NCBI RefSeq assembly: GCF_036884655.1
Contig: NC_088355.1
Location: forward strand, 36,857,001-36,921,000
From: Musa acuminata AAA Group
Taxonomy: Eukaryota; Streptophyta; Magnoliopsida; Zingiberales; Musaceae
Direction: 5' to 3'
Length of the DNA: 64,000 nt
Under the pieces are notes generated by a model that was given only the letters and a program-made list of their open reading frames with translations, was not told the origin of the DNA and made no database searches. Position 1 is the first letter of the stretch. Each line of letters begins with the position of its first letter. Of the stretch, positions 1 to 12,440 are shown in pieces. The position numbers and the translations under genes were made by a program.

Positions 1-38
1 AAGGCGAGGCAAACTCTAACGCACTCGGCCGAGTTGAC

Positions 39-1907
39 TCAGAACTTGGCTGAGTTGGCTGAGTTGATCCCGGTCGGCCTGTTATCGAAAACGTTGCGTC
101 GCGGCCGAAGCGACATCAGCCCGTCCGAGAGGGCGCTACTGACGTCGTCCCCCGCATCGAACCCCAGGGAGGCCACGGCCTCATTGTCGCCTTCCTCCTC
201 TTGGATCGCCCTCAGTGTCCTCCTTGCCATCTCCCCCCGGGGCCCTCTTCCGCCGCCCTCCGTCACCACCCTCGTCAGCTCCTGCTCCGCTCCCGCCGCC
301 TTCGCCAGGCCCCGGAACCGTAGGCTCCCTTGGCTCATCCAGTATAGCACCGCCACGCAGTGCTCCTCCTCCGCTGCCTCCAGCGGCGGCCCCCTCATGA
401 GCGCCACCAGTGCCGCCACTGCGCCGGCGTCCATCAGCGCTGCGCGCCCCTCGTTGCAGCTGGCTAGGTTATGGATCACCATCAACGCTATCCTCGCTGG
501 CTTCGTGCCCTGCCCCAGAGTGGCCGCCTCTTCCTCCCTCTCCCTCGCGACCGCGAGCAGCGCGTGGACTGCTCCCGGAGCGCGCGCGATCTTGGACCGG
601 TTGGCGGCGGCGAGGGAGAGGTGGTAGAGCGCCATCCCTGCGTCGCGACGGGGGCGGGGGCCGTCGGCGGAGGGTCGGGCGAATAGGTTAAGGAGCGGCG
701 GGATGGCGCCCAAGACGCCGATCGTGGTGCGATTCTCGTCCTGGAGGGCGAGGCCGAACAAAGCGCCGGCTGCGTGGTCGCGGGCCTCCGAATGGCCCCT
801 CCGGAGCACCTCCACGATCGCCGGCACTATCCCCGACCTCAAGATCCTAACTTTATTCACCGGCTCCAGCGAAAGGTTCGCCAACGCCGCGGCAGTGTTG
901 ATTTGGACGGCAGCGCAGGACGAGAGGAGCATAGGCCGGAGAGCGCCGAGGAGTTGCGGGGTGCAGAGGGCGACGCGCCGGTCGCAGCTCTCCCTCGTGG
1001 CCTGTCGGAGGGCTGCCGCGGCGGATTCTTGGTCCCCCTCATCCAAATCCGTCAACTTGGTCAACACCTCTTCCATCGCATCGGTCGTCCTCCGCGAGGG
1101 CGAATTGGTGAATCTTGGAGCTTGCTCTCGACCTAATCTTTCGTCGACGACCACGATCTCAGAAGAAGAATAGGAAGATGACGAGTGATAAGAGGATGAC
1201 GACGGAGTAGACGCCGACGAAAAGCTTGAGGATTTGTTCTTCCCTCGTTGTCGCTCGGAGAGAGGGGGAGAAGTGGTGGGGTTCATCGTCTGCTTCGACT
1301 CCTCCAACACCGATGGCAAGATGCCATCTTTCGCATCCTTTCCGCCATCAACGAACTCGGAAGCTCGCAATTCCATACCTTTTTCTTTACCTCCATTGCA
1401 GACTTCATCTTTTCCGTCTTTTCCACCACCAGAGAGTACCGCTGCCGAGCCGGTGGCGACAGAGGCAGCAGCAGAGGGAGGGAGAGGTTGATCTTGGGGC
1501 ATGAGGCGGCGGACAATGGCCACGGCGGCTTCCGGGGGGATGGGAAGGGGAGGGGGGAGGCCGCAGCGGGAGCACCAGGCGACGATGGCGGCCTTGAGGG
1601 CGGCGTTGGAGATGAGGAGGAGGGGCGGCGCAGCTGCCGGCGAGGAGAAGGGGAGGTGGAGATCAAGGGGAAGGCCTGGTGGAGGAAAGGCGAGGTCGAG
1701 GCAGGCCTGGATGCAGCTGCGCTCGAAGGTGTGACCGGAGGGGATGATGACGGGATCAGCCATGATGGAGCGGGAGATGGGGCAGAGGAACTCCACCGGC
1801 ATCTCCGCCGTGAAGGAGGGCGCGGGCGAAGTCGATGCGGAGGTCGACGGCGAGGTGGCCACCGACCGGCGGAAGGACAGCTTCCATCGCTGCTTACTAC
1901 TTCCCAT
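39..1907 (-). CDS. U-box/ARM-repeat E3 ubiquitin ligase (PUB38/PUB40-like)
   Basis: Single-exon 622-residue protein, probably a cytosolic or nuclear E3 ubiquitin ligase. The N-terminus (MGSSKQRWKLSFRRS) resembles plant PUB38-41 proteins. A U-box starts near residue 37 (FLCPISRSIMADPV, then PSGHTFERSCIQ) and runs to about 110. It is followed by a serine-rich low-complexity linker (about 150-270) and armadillo-type helical repeats from about 280 to 580 (LLGALRPMLL, AAALANLSLEP, AAGALFGLALQDENR and similar). In this family the U-box recruits the E2 enzyme and the ARM repeats bind substrate. The ATG at 1907 precedes the conserved N-terminus. GC content is very high, so long antisense reading frames overlap it; none resembles a protein. 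The last residues, NSANSAKF, come from a short GAGTTG-type repeat. The family call is firm; the exact PUB number is not. Confidence 0.93.
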   Translation of the reverse strand: MGSSKQRWKLSFRRSVATSPSTSASTSPAPSFTAEMPVEFLCPISRSIMADPVIIPSGHTFERSCIQACLDLAFPPPGLPLDLHLPFSSPAAAPPLLLISNAALKAAIVAWCSRCGLPPPLPIPPEAAVAIVRRLMPQDQPLPPSAAASVATGSAAVLSGGGKDGKDEVCNGGKEKGMELRASEFVDGGKDAKDGILPSVLEESKQTMNPTTSPPLSERQRGKNKSSSFSSASTPSSSSYHSSSSYSSSEIVVVDERLGREQAPRFTNSPSRRTTDAMEEVLTKLTDLDEGDQESAAAALRQATRESCDRRVALCTPQLLGALRPMLLSSCAAVQINTAAALANLSLEPVNKVRILRSGIVPAIVEVLRRGHSEARDHAAGALFGLALQDENRTTIGVLGAIPPLLNLFARPSADGPRPRRDAGMALYHLSLAAANRSKIARAPGAVHALLAVAREREEEAATLGQGTKPARIALMVIHNLASCNEGRAALMDAGAVAALVALMRGPPLEAAEEEHCVAVLYWMSQGSLRFRGLAKAAGAEQELTRVVTEGGGRGPRGEMARRTLRAIQEEEGDNEAVASLGFDAGDDVSSALSDGLMSLRPRRNVFDNRPTGINSANSAKF

Positions 1908-2060
1908 GTCGGCTCGATTCCTAGTCCAAGCCAGCCATTCTTGGTATCCTTCGATCCCTTTCTTTTCTTGGCTCTCTGTCTCTCTGGTGGAAGGAGAAGA
2001 AGACGCAAAGGGAAGACTTTAGTGGAAGAAGCGAGGCGAGGTCGAAGACATGAGGTTGTC

Positions 2061-2070
2061 GTCTATTTAT
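2061..2070 (-). promoter_or_regulatory. Candidate TATA box of the U-box gene
   Basis: On the minus strand this reads ATAAATAGAC, about 155 bases upstream of the U-box ATG. Position and sequence suit a plant TATA element; no transcript data support it. Confidence 0.4.
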
Positions 2071-2454
2071 GTTTCTTTATCCCCCTCATGTCATCAACAC
2101 AATTATTTTATATTATTTTTATACACCATCTGAAATTCTAAACTTGAAATTTCTTAAAACTCATCTCATAATTGATTGCATCCTTAAAAATTTGTATCTT
2201 TTCTAAGTAGTAATAATTTTTTCAATCTTTTCAAATAACTTTACATGTTGATCTTAAAATTCTTAATTCAATCTCATAATTTTTTAATATTATTTTTAAA
2301 ATTATTGAACATGAGAATTTATAAATCGTTCAGTATACTATTATTATAATTTTTGAAGCTCTTCTTTATCTTAATCATGTTATTTTTATTATATTAATAA
2401 CATCTTTATTATTTTTTATTTTAGTAAGATGATCATGAAATATATAAATTGTTT

Positions 2455-2646
2455 AATAGAGTCCCGATTGAATTGGACTTGCTTTTCGTGCTCGTCGCAA
2501 ATCGATGTGTTCGAGAGAAAAGATTCTAAAAAGTCTAATGTGTGTTCAATAAAAACTCATTGATGCCTAGGTTAGTAATAGAGTCCCAATTGAATTAGAC
2601 TTGCTTTTGTGCTTGTCACAAATCGATGTGTCAGAGAGAAAAGATA
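2455..2646. repeat. Direct duplication, two ~70-bp copies
   Basis: Copies at about 2455-2527 and 2577-2646 share the order AATAGAGTCCC, AATTGAATT, GACTTGCTTTT, AAATCGATGTGT and GAGAGAAAAGAT with a few substitutions. They are offset by about 122 bases. No coding potential was seen. This may be a local duplication or part of a degraded repeat. Confidence 0.75.
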
Positions 2647-2650
2647 CGAT

Positions 2651-5600
2651 AATAATCATGTAAAAGAAATAATAGAAATCCAACGTCTTTGTTTATTCGT
2701 CGAGGATATATATAAAAGCTTTTTAGACGGAGTGATTGTTGAGGCGAAGGCCGAGGTTAATGGAGGAAACAATTATGCGAATCATCCAACTATCATTGAA
2801 GTTGTGCAATCGTACATTGAATTGTGCAATCCTATCAAGTTGTTTTGTTAATGTTGAGTTGTCATTCCTATCGGCATTAAGTTTCCATCACTATTAATGC
2901 TAAGTTACCATTTAACATAACGATGGAATTTCCCTAACGTGTTTATCGGGTGAGTATGATATGCTATCATAAATGGTAGTTGTTAAAAAAAAAAAAGATA
3001 ATACTTAGATAACAAGAACTAGAATTAGAATAATAATAAAAAAAAGATCAATCATCCATAAATAACAAGAACTAGAATACTTGATAGATCCTAGCTAAAT
3101 ACCATCTCTTAGACCTTACTCATCATAAAAAGATACTAACTCAGTGGCTCAATTGATGGTTTTAATGGTCACAACCCTCTTAAAACATGGTACCAGTCCT
3201 GTGGACTCAATCATACCAGTGTAGTGTGGCTATCAGCAATCCATATAATTGTAGTTGCTGGCTAAATGAAACATGCAATTCTCTATTCTATGTACAAATG
3301 ATATGTACAAAAGGAGAGCCGTGTGATTTTGGAGACAATAATGGCTTTATGTAATGATCTTGATGAGATTTTGCACATAAAGTAACCAATGATCTTTATG
3401 AACAGCTGAAGAAATGGAGTGGCTGACAAATGATTGAAGCATGTCCTGCATCTCTCTGTCAACATATCCTGAGAATGATTATACCTACCCCCAAGAAAAC
3501 TAGATAATTATTATTAGCAGTCAATTTAGATGTGTGCTCTTTCAGCAGCAATCTAACATCAATAGAAGTGCACTATTTGTTGTTCATGGTCTTCTTTATT
3601 GAAACTGTTGTGGATAAACATATAGCCCAGCCAAAAGTTTCAAGAGGTGAGCTGCCTGCAACTCAGGTATTCCAGAATGCAATGTGGAGTTTGAGTATAA
3701 ACTTCTATTTCCAATGATTGCCTGACATATATGCCAACCTCAATAATTTCATCAGCAAAGTTTCTTAGAATTGAGTCTCATCTCAAAACTCACCTCTTTC
3801 TATTTCTTGTTGTCATAACCTTCTGCAGATCAGGCTGGCAAAGAGCTGATTAAGAATAGATAGATAGACCTTCTCTGACCTTGGGGCATTCAACCAGTTG
3901 GCTTCTCCAAGAACAACCAGTCAATGATGTCCTGTGGAAGGTCCTATCAAAGACCAGTTGTGTGACAACTTGGAAGTTTCACTTGGAAATCTAAGTCACT
4001 GTTGAGTTCTATATCTTTGTCTGCTCTGATGAACTGTGTATTAATTACATCCTTTGCACCCAAAAACCTTATCTCTTGTCCTGTCTTTGCTCTTAAATAT
4101 CGATCACTTCATTGAGACTACCAAAAAAGCATTTCAAATTTCAAAGGGGGGTGTCCACAAGATCTGCTAGCCTTTCATCATTGCAGGAACATCACTTGCT
4201 TTCTGGGTTCCCAACAAAATGCATTAGTTTTGTGAGTGATCTCTAACACCTGCCCTGCATTCATTCTTTTGTTCCATCAACTGATTTATGTGAAGGATAT
4301 TCCATTTCCTGTGCCATTTGTTTGGATGAATCGCACGCTGCACATCTTGGTCTTGTAATCCTAATTGCTTGAAGCCTTCTTCTTGTTCTTCTTATAAATG
4401 ATTTGATGAGACAAAATACAAATAATGCCTTGAATGTGTCAGCAGGGAATGTTTCCATGCTGCAAATGATAAAAAGTGCACATTTTCTTTCCTTCCCACA
4501 TGACTGTTAAACCCAATCAAGGCAGAGAAGAAAACTTTGAACTCTGTCAATGGTTTTCATTGCAGTAACTCTTGACTGCCCACTTGGAAATGGTTGCAAC
4601 ATGCAAGCCTCATAGCTTTTGTACATGGCAGGAATCTGATGAAACATGTTGTGCAGAATATGCTTGGCAATAATATCAGCTGAACTGATCATATGATATG
4701 CCTCAATACAGTAAACCAGTTTGCTCACCTGATCCATTCTTAGAGATTTGCCAACTTTGTCCATGGGGATGATTGTGGCCATGTATACAGGACTCCATTT
4801 TTTAATGTTACATTTGTTAATAAATGGAAATCTCTCAAGAAAAACAAATAGAACCATTTTTCTTTCTGATGTTTTGTTCTTGTCATGTTAGATGGCTCCT
4901 ACTGATAAGCTTTCTTGTCAAAATCTCATTTATGGAAGCTAAAATCTTTGATCCCTCACTAGTTTATGCCATGAAGTAATGATTTAGGTACAATAGACTG
5001 TGGGGTCAGACAGATAAAGGTGAATCACTTAGTTAGTTCATTATGAACTTTGAAACATCTGGTGACTATAATTGTATCCACCACAAACAAAAAGTTGCTA
5101 CAGAGCTGTAGCTTTACAGATAGAACATGTACTTGATTTATTCTTCTCAGTTAAGCTTTCCTGAGCCTTCCAATGCAGAAGAAAGCATGTCAATAATTCA
5201 CCACTGAAATTGGCACAACACTCCAATCTAGAAGAAAGTATGGCAACAGTTTCTTACATCAGCCCAAACAAGAAATGCTTTTTATTTGTTGTGTGAGAGC
5301 ATCCAAAGACATAATTTCTTATTATTTGTTGTGTGAAAGCATCCAAGTAGTTTGTGTTGAGATGAGTGAAAGCATTTTCTTGCCCATATTAGGCCTTAGG
5401 GTGTCAGTGCCAAGTAGCAAGCTTCTGTGATTCTATTGGGTCAGCCAAAGTTCCCAATGGCATGGAGAAGATGACCAGCCACCCAAGGAAAGATACATGT
5501 CTCATGGAGGAGGAAAAGGTTAGCTTCACATTCCTATCCAGAATAACCTCCTTTTCTGTGACCATGATCAAAAGGTGCAACTTGTCTAACTTTTTACCAC

Positions 5601-5826
5601 TGCTTACCTACTTCATCTTCTCTTCTCCATCCTTTTACTGACTTGTTTGATCAAAGAACTCAAAAGAGGAAAAAGCTTCATAGTTTTCTTTTAATTATTA
5701 TCTGAAAAGCTTCATAGTTATCATTACAGGATGTCCAAGTCAAGTGGGAACACATGAGGGGTATACTTTTTTGTGCCTCTGGTGAAGCCAGAGGTAAAGG
5801 ACAAGCTAGCTGTCTGTCCTGACCAC
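2651..5826. other. Gene-poor intergenic DNA
   Basis: AT-rich sequence. Short open frames on the minus strand (3283-3465, 4261-4458, 4507-4857) show no domain I recognise, no convincing exon chain and no codon bias. I see no supported gene here. Confidence 0.5.

Positions 5827-5867
<41 letters not shown>
5827..5867. repeat. (AG)n microsatellite
   Basis: An AG-dinucleotide run of about 41 bases with one AAAG interruption. Confidence 0.95.
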
Positions 5868-8254
5868 TGATGAAAATTATAATGTGCCTTGGTCTAGATG
5901 AAAACATTGAAGTTGGATTAACTTTAAAGCAATCAAGGTTGCTTTAGCATAAAGATAATATAATCTACCAAACCAGATGAACAATCCTCTCTTGTTTCTC
6001 TTGTAACCCAAAAGAAGAAGAAGAGGAGGAAGACAAATTATGATTACTGTACCAGTAATTGTTCCAGAACAAATGGAGATGCAGCACATTTCCAAAAGAA
6101 GCATTATTTTAGTTTCAGAATCCTACCAAGATCACATATGCAATGTGTTCATTGCCAATAGAACAATTCAAAAGAGAAGACTTTGATTTGTGGAGGAGAA
6201 GAAGCTCCAAGTTTGTCTTATTCTGCACTATATGATAGTGCCTGTTGCTTTCTCTTGATCTTTAATTTGCTTCTAGCATTGTCTTCTTAATGTATTATTG
6301 GAGTGATAATTAGAAAGCTTTCCAGTGTTGCCTCAATAATTAAAGATAGCTTGACCAGATTAACTAAAATTTTCAAGGCACTTTTCTTTTGTGTTTGTGA
6401 TGATCAAATACTGTTTACAGTTTGTGATTGTGATATACTGTCTATAGTTCTTCAACCAAGATTAGCCAGTATTATTTGCAGATTATGTTTCAATCTTGAT
6501 AGGAAGGATAAATATAATGATCTGAGATGGAGTTTCTCAAGATCATCCAAGAAATATGGACAAGGTATGGCTTCATTTTTCACTGGATATGCTAAAATCT
6601 CTTTCTGCTAATTGTCTTTGATGACGTCTCTTACCAACCTCTCCAAACCATCATATTTATTGAGATGAAATAGACAGCAAAAGATCTACCTGATGCCTAT
6701 GGTTCCTACCAACTGCAGCCTGCTTTGGATCCTCTGCCAAATTGTGTAGGTTGACTGGAAATAGTTCCTGCACTGCTGTTCTTGGTGTGGGCCTTTTCAG
6801 AGTGCTCAGGAGCTTAATGAATGCAGGATTGGAGTAGTAATCATAACAAATGCAAACAGAAGCAGGTATTTGGCATAAGGTTTCAGGATTGAGACACAAA
6901 CATTGGCCAAGTTCCAAGAAAAAAACACAACAAGATCTGAAATGCATATTGCTGACTCTCATCAATTCTCTTTCTTCTGATTACAGATTTGTCCTCCAAA
7001 CATAGAGTACAGTTGATCTTCTCCAAAATTTACAGAAAACTTTTACAAAGAGTTATATCTGATCTCTTGATTTTGCTAACATAATTTTCTCCTCCAGTAT
7101 CATTTTCAGAATCATAGTCATGATAATAAAAAGCAAGCTAAATAGATTTGGTCATCCTCTTTAGGAAACACAGAGCTTTCATGAACTCTGAATCCAACTT
7201 TGGAGGCAAGCAGAAGAGTTAATTATTCATGAAGCAAGTGTAGTTGGAGGCAATCTCAAGTTCAACAAAGAAACATAAAACACTAATTTTACAGTGCTTT
7301 TGAGGACATCTTTATGTCTCTGAAGTTCTTGAATGCCCTGCTGCAGTTCACAGTGAAATGCCACCATAAAACCCAATCATCATTTCAATCAACCAGAGAG
7401 CCATAAGTGATGAGCTGATGGTTGATCTTAATAAAAAAGAAAGAAAGAAATTTGAATGTATATAATCCGAGAGTAACGATAAGTCGAGACTATTTTGGTC
7501 TCATATCTTTTAATGATCTGAAAAAAAGAAAGATAGAAATAATTTCCTTTAATGATAAAAAAATTGTCATATTTCATATCTCATATCATATTTTAGTCTA
7601 TTTCTATCGGAGACTACATCGAAAGGTACATCCGACAACTCTAACGATAAAATCAATTTCGACTTATTATGAATAAAAAAATTATAAAATTAATTCAAAT
7701 GAAAATATATATCGTCTTATATAATGTTTGTTATATGATCATCATCGTCGATTTGTTGTTTTGATTGATCGAAAATAATAATACTATCAATTTTTCAAGA
7801 GAAGACAAAATATTTTCTGTAGACGAGTCAAATTTCTGTCTGTTGGTCACAAGAGTTGGGTAAACCAAAACCTGTCGAATCCTTTTACATTCCAAGAAAG
7901 AACACAAAACTGAATCAACGCATGAATTACTCCACGCTTTGGGTAGAGTTCTTTGATGGAAGAATGGGAGTAAACATCACAAAAGCTGTGAGGTGACTGA
8001 TGAAGATCCACATGATTCATGCACCTCCATGACATGAATCTTGGTGGGTTCCACGAGAGAATCCAGATGTAACATGATCTAGCTGGAGCATTGTGTTCAT
8101 GTACCTCCCCCCACCCCCTCCCCCTTTTTATCTGCTCTTTCATGCTGCCCTGAACTCTGGCAAAGCTCTGTGGTGATTCATGGAGTCTGGAGGTGTGCCA
8201 GCTATTTTGGGTCTCCCCAGCTGGTCTGATGATTATTAATGGAGGCCCCAGCAC

Positions 8255-8258
<4 letters not shown>
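5868..8258. other. Intergenic DNA without recognised gene
   Basis: AT-rich. The open frames at 6303-6611 (plus) and 6657-6965 (minus) have no recognisable motif. The 7420-7810 stretch is strongly A/T-biased and may be degraded repeat, but I could not define its ends. Confidence 0.45.

Positions 8259-8300
<42 letters not shown>
8259..8300. repeat. (TC)21 microsatellite
   Basis: An uninterrupted TC run of 42 bases; a shorter CT run follows near 8393-8409. Confidence 0.97.
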
Positions 8301-8305
<5 letters not shown>

Positions 8306-9194
8306 TTACTGCTTGCAGTAAATGGAATCCAGGCATCTTGTTGCATTGCTGGTTCTAATAGACAAGATAACATCATTGGAACACTGGCACTCGCTCTCTC
8401 TCTCTCTCTGGGGTTTTACTGGTGCATGCAGTGAATGGAGTTCAAGGCTCATTGTTGGCTTGTTGCTCCACTCTAGACAGGATAATGTTGATAATACTAA
8501 AGTCACTGCTCTTTTGTTGGAGTAAATTGAACTATAAGATCTCTTGATGCATGCGAGTTAAATGTGCAAAATGCCAGCTAGAAAGAACTCTGATCATTGA
8601 TCTGCTGTACAATTGAGTCCTACCAGGTGGGAAATAATTTGATGGGATCCAATAATTTTAATGTTTCATCAATGGTAACATTTGATCTTAATCAAATCCT
8701 GTGTTGGCCTGGAAATGTCTCCATACTTCGAATAGAACAAGAGAGGACTCTTATGGTGGGTTTTAGAGGTAGAAGACGACCTTAACGCAGGCGAATCCAG
8801 TAGGTTCGCACGCAAATCCTTGTACCGATAATAGAGCCACCACCAGTTCTTAGTTCTTAATCCATTAGAGGACGACGACACGTTTCGAGGTCTGCGATTG
8901 AACTTTGACCAGCTGTGTCGCATGCACCTGATGACAATGGAGTTCTTTGACTGACCTCAAAGAAGCGTTCGATGGAATGCAGCAGCCCAGAGGAAGACGA
9001 CGAACGAGCACGAAGATCATGTATGCACAGACACAGTAGAGCATGAACACAACACGATTTATTCTCCTCCAGGCCAACGAAAACATGAGACGAACACTCG
9101 TGTCTCGATCAAAACAGAGCCAAAAGAACAGAGTGATCTTCTAGCTTCTTGGTCGCGGAAAGAAAGGCGGAGCTGCAGCAGACGGTGGCGGCGC

Positions 9195-9702
9195 TCAGGG
9201 GCACTTGGTCCGGTTCCCGTGCGTCTTCCAGTCGGTGTAGCACTTGCCGCACAGCTCCGTGTGGCCATAGGTCCCCGGCGGCACGCACTTGCAGACGCTG
9301 CAGCAGGTGATGCAGGCTCGAGAGCACACGTTCTGCCGCGAGTGCAGCTTGCACCGCTCCTTGCACGCGTCGCCGCACTCTGCACCACCAGCAAAGCACG
9401 TCGATGACGCTTGCCAATGACCTACGCAGAACCAAACGACAAGAGCTTCTCACCTTTGGTGTCCTTGATGATGCGAGGTGCAGGAGGAGCCGGAACAGGA
9501 GCGACCACTGGAGCCTTGGCATAGCCCGCCTCCATGAACGCGTCCTTTGCGTCGGACGAGACCTGCAACATCGAACACGTGTTCATCAGACGCGCTACGC
9601 GCGGTTCCCTTCGTCCGAAGAGTAGAACTCAGATGGCTGGCTTACTCTGGTGGTGATGACGAGTAGAGATGCAAAGACAAATACGGCCAGCTTAAGAGCC
9701 AT
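9195..9702 (-). CDS. GASA/snakin family cysteine-rich secreted peptide
   Basis: Three exons on the minus strand: 9702-9646, 9562-9454 and 9379-9195, joined by GT-AG introns into 116 residues. Residues 1-22 form a signal peptide (MALKLAVFVFASLLVITTR), followed by a short proline/valine-rich spacer (APVVAPVPAPPAP). The 61-residue C-terminal GASA domain has all 12 cysteines: C-x3-C-x3-C-x8-C-x3-C-x2-CC-x2-C-x-C-VPPGTYG, then C-GK-C and a terminal KCP. Such peptides are exported to the apoplast, respond to gibberellin and other hormones, and act in growth or antimicrobial defence. The C-x2-C (CGKC) pair near the end replaces the more usual C-P-C, as in GASA14-like members. All exon joints keep frame and the length is typical. 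Confidence 0.93.
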
Positions 9703-9758
9703 GGTGTAGCAGTACCGTGCCGGTTAGGTGGTGAGCAACATGAGAAGAGCTGCTGCTG

Positions 9759-9769
9759 CTTATATAGAG
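9759..9769 (-). promoter_or_regulatory. TATA box of the GASA gene
   Basis: On the minus strand it reads CTCTATATAA, about 60 bases upstream of the ATG at 9702. That is a plausible core promoter position with a short 5' leader. Confidence 0.65.
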
Positions 9770-10470
9770 GTAAGGGAAGGGTGGAAGCGAAGCGGAGGGA
9801 GGAGTCCAGGGGAGCATGGACTGGCGTCCATTGCCGTCAAAGCACAGGCTGGCACACTAGGACATGTGGGCATGGGGAGTTGCCCCTCTCAGCTCATCAG
9901 AGCAGCAGCTGCTGCTGTCGCTGTCTGCTTGCCTTCCGCTCGAGAAGTAAATGGGGGTGATGAGACTTGGATTTGGCCTCGGGTGGCGTGGGATTGGTGC
10001 CATGGGGAGCACATGATGCTTGTCCTTCTAGCGGACAGAAGCTTGCGAGGTTGGGTGAGAGGTGGGCTGTGAGAGTGGTTGGAGTTCTGATGGTGCAGTC
10101 TCGTACAGCACTACTTACTTCCTGAGATGTATAGAAGACATACTACATCAGCTGAAATGCATGTATAACATAGATACTGATGTGTATGTTTGTCCGTATT
10201 CTTGTAGACGGAAGCTAAGATCTTTTTTGTTGGGACTCAGCCTCCATGTCAGTGATGCACCGGCAAAACGAATGCTAAGCTCACAATACTACACTGCGGA
10301 AGAGTAGGGAGAGGAGAAGAGATCAAAATACTAATGGTGGTGGTGATTATATATTTAACCCCTTAGATTGAATGCTTTAAATCTTATTCCTTTAGTCTTG
10401 TATTAAGTACTCAAAATCTTATGATTGGATTAAGGATTTCTTTAGTTTGAAAATTAAGTTTTTTTTTTTT

Positions 10471-11653
10471 AATATCGGATTTTGATGATGAAATCAATTG
10501 ATCAGTTTGTGATCTAATATGTGTTTTGAGTGACGTAGAACTAGCATCGATCAAGCAGAGACAAATTGATTAAAGCAGAAGGAATCAGACGTGGGGTCGA
10601 AGTGAATATGTCAGAAGATTAGATGTTGGGCCGGATGATCGATTGACATGTCAGTAGAAAGCTTTGTGTCGTGAATTCGAGCATCGGGTTGAAGGATCAG
10701 ACATTACGCTAAGAAAATCGGAAGTTGCGGGAGGCAACATACCGATTGAGTAATACGCCGAAGGAGAGGACGATGCGCCAAAGGATCGGACGAAGCACCG
10801 GAAGAACCAATGACATGCTAGACAATATATGATTCATGCTTTGTAAAAATTTGTATAGATCGAGTTAGTTTAGGTCTAATTGAGTCAATATTTGGGTGAA
10901 ACAATGTCAACTCAATTATGGGCTAATTGAGCCTGAATCAGGGTTGAAATGAGCTTATTGTTTGGCTCGTTTAGTATCATGTAGCAGGGTCTGGCGGTGA
11001 TACTATCCAAATTAGGTGATGGTACCACTAGACTGAACGGTGGTACCACCGAGTGTCAGTGCTGCAGGCGGTGATATTGCCCAGCATAGATGATGGTATT
11101 ATCAAGACCCGAGAAACTCGGGATGAGATATTTTTTTGCTTTATTTTTTAAGCCATTTGGGGTCTATAAATACCCCAACTATTCCTGCTTAGTGTAGCAT
11201 GAATTTGAGCAAAAAAAGGGAAAAAAATTATTGTGAAAAAAGTTATAAATCTTTTTTAGTATAGAGTCACATCTTCCTAGAATTTAGAAGTTCTTCTAAA
11301 GAGAAAAGTGAGGTCTAAGTATAAAAGAGAGAGGTGTAAAAGTTCTCTCATGAACATGTGAAAAGGAAAAAGAGTTATGAGGATAGCTAATCTTCGCATG
11401 TTAAAAGAAGATCGATAGTGAAAGTCGATAGCCTCGAGTGAAGAGGAATTGAGAGTGAATATAAGTCACGACGATCGAACCATTATAACATTGGTGTGCC
11501 TTCCTTTCTTTACTTGCTTACTTATTTTGTTACTATGTTACCTGCTCGTTACTACTCTTACAAATATTTGAAGTTTAAATATTTTTCGGATATTGATTTT
11601 CATTTAATAAGATTTTTCAAACCGACGTAATTTTAAGTAAGCACTAATTCATC
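10471..11653 (+). mobile_element. LTR-like repeat, copy 1
   Basis: Non-coding repeat collinear with copy 2 downstream. Both share CGGATTTTGATGATGAAA near the left end, GTTTTGAGTGA, GGGCCGGA, AACCAATGACATGC, then AGCCATTTGGGGTCTATAAA with TACCC (an internal TATA signal), and ACGATC plus ACCATTATAAC near the right end. An internal promoter within about 1.2 kb of non-coding repeat is typical of LTRs of plant Copia or Gypsy elements. No gag-pol, primer-binding site or polypurine tract was seen, so it may be a solo LTR. The ends are approximate. Confidence 0.6.
11165..11172 (+). promoter_or_regulatory. TATA box inside LTR-like copy 1
   Basis: TATAAATA within GGGGTCTATAAATACCCC, conserved in copy 2 at the same relative place. 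It is the expected LTR promoter if this is an LTR. Confidence 0.5.
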
Positions 11654-12282
11654 GATCGCCTAATGTCAATTTCGATCCAAACATCTTTCTTATGATATAA
11701 CAAATAATACTAGTCCTGACTGGAATTAAATTGACTCACAGATTTATCGATTTCAAACCGTGCTTTAGGCAGTTTGATTTTGAAATATCAAAATTAGTAA
11801 TTTTTATTTTAAATTAATTAAATATTATAAAAAAAAAATAAAAATAAAATTACATATGGAACTTTAGGATACACTAGTCAAATTGTGAAGTTTAAATCTA
11901 GGTAACTTGAGTTGGAATCTTAATAGAAGTATTTAGTTTGATTAAAAAATTTATATATATATTTATTATATATAAATTTGTTAATTAAAATTAATAAAAA
12001 AATTAATTATTCGAATCGGAATCCAGTATTTCTAAATCGAAATCAGATTCAAAACCTTGATGTTTAATTTTGATTTTTAGTTTTAAAAAATTAAAATTAA
12101 TGATTTTGAAAATAGAATCGATGGTTTCGGAACCACGATTAGGGCTAAACAAAAGTATTGTTTCTTTATACTTATTAAAACCTTGTAAACTTAGAAAAAT
12201 AAGATGCTATCATCCCTACACTTTGTCTACTTAAGTCTCTAGTATGCATATCTTCACGTGGGCGAATTATAGATTATCATAT

Positions 12283-12440
12283 GTAATTAGTTATTTTTAG
12301 TATTTTAATTTTTTATATTTTTAAATATTATATTATATTTACGTAAGTAAAATTTTTAATCTTATTTCTTCATACGTCATCGATTTTGTTAAAAAAAAAT
12401 ACCGTATATACTTAGTAATAAATTGAAATGAGATAGAGTT
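12283..12440. repeat. Left arm of an inverted-repeat (MITE-like) element
   Basis: It begins TAATTAGTTATTTTTAGTAT and continues AT-rich. The reverse complement of the segment ending at 14278 starts TAATTATGTTTAATATTT and stays similar inward (the CTTCATACGTCATCGATTTTG stretch here against CTTCGTGATATCGACTCTG there). The two arms flank LTR-like copy 2 and the tandem units. Confidence 0.45.

Noticed and set aside
1248..2141. Long plus-strand open frames (up to 297 codons) opposite the U-box gene
   Set aside because: They are shadows of a GC-rich coding strand; the translations are low-complexity Arg/Gly-rich with no domain.
4261..4857. Minus-strand open frames of 65 and 116 codons as possible exons
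   Set aside because: No recognised motif, no convincing splice chain and no coding bias.
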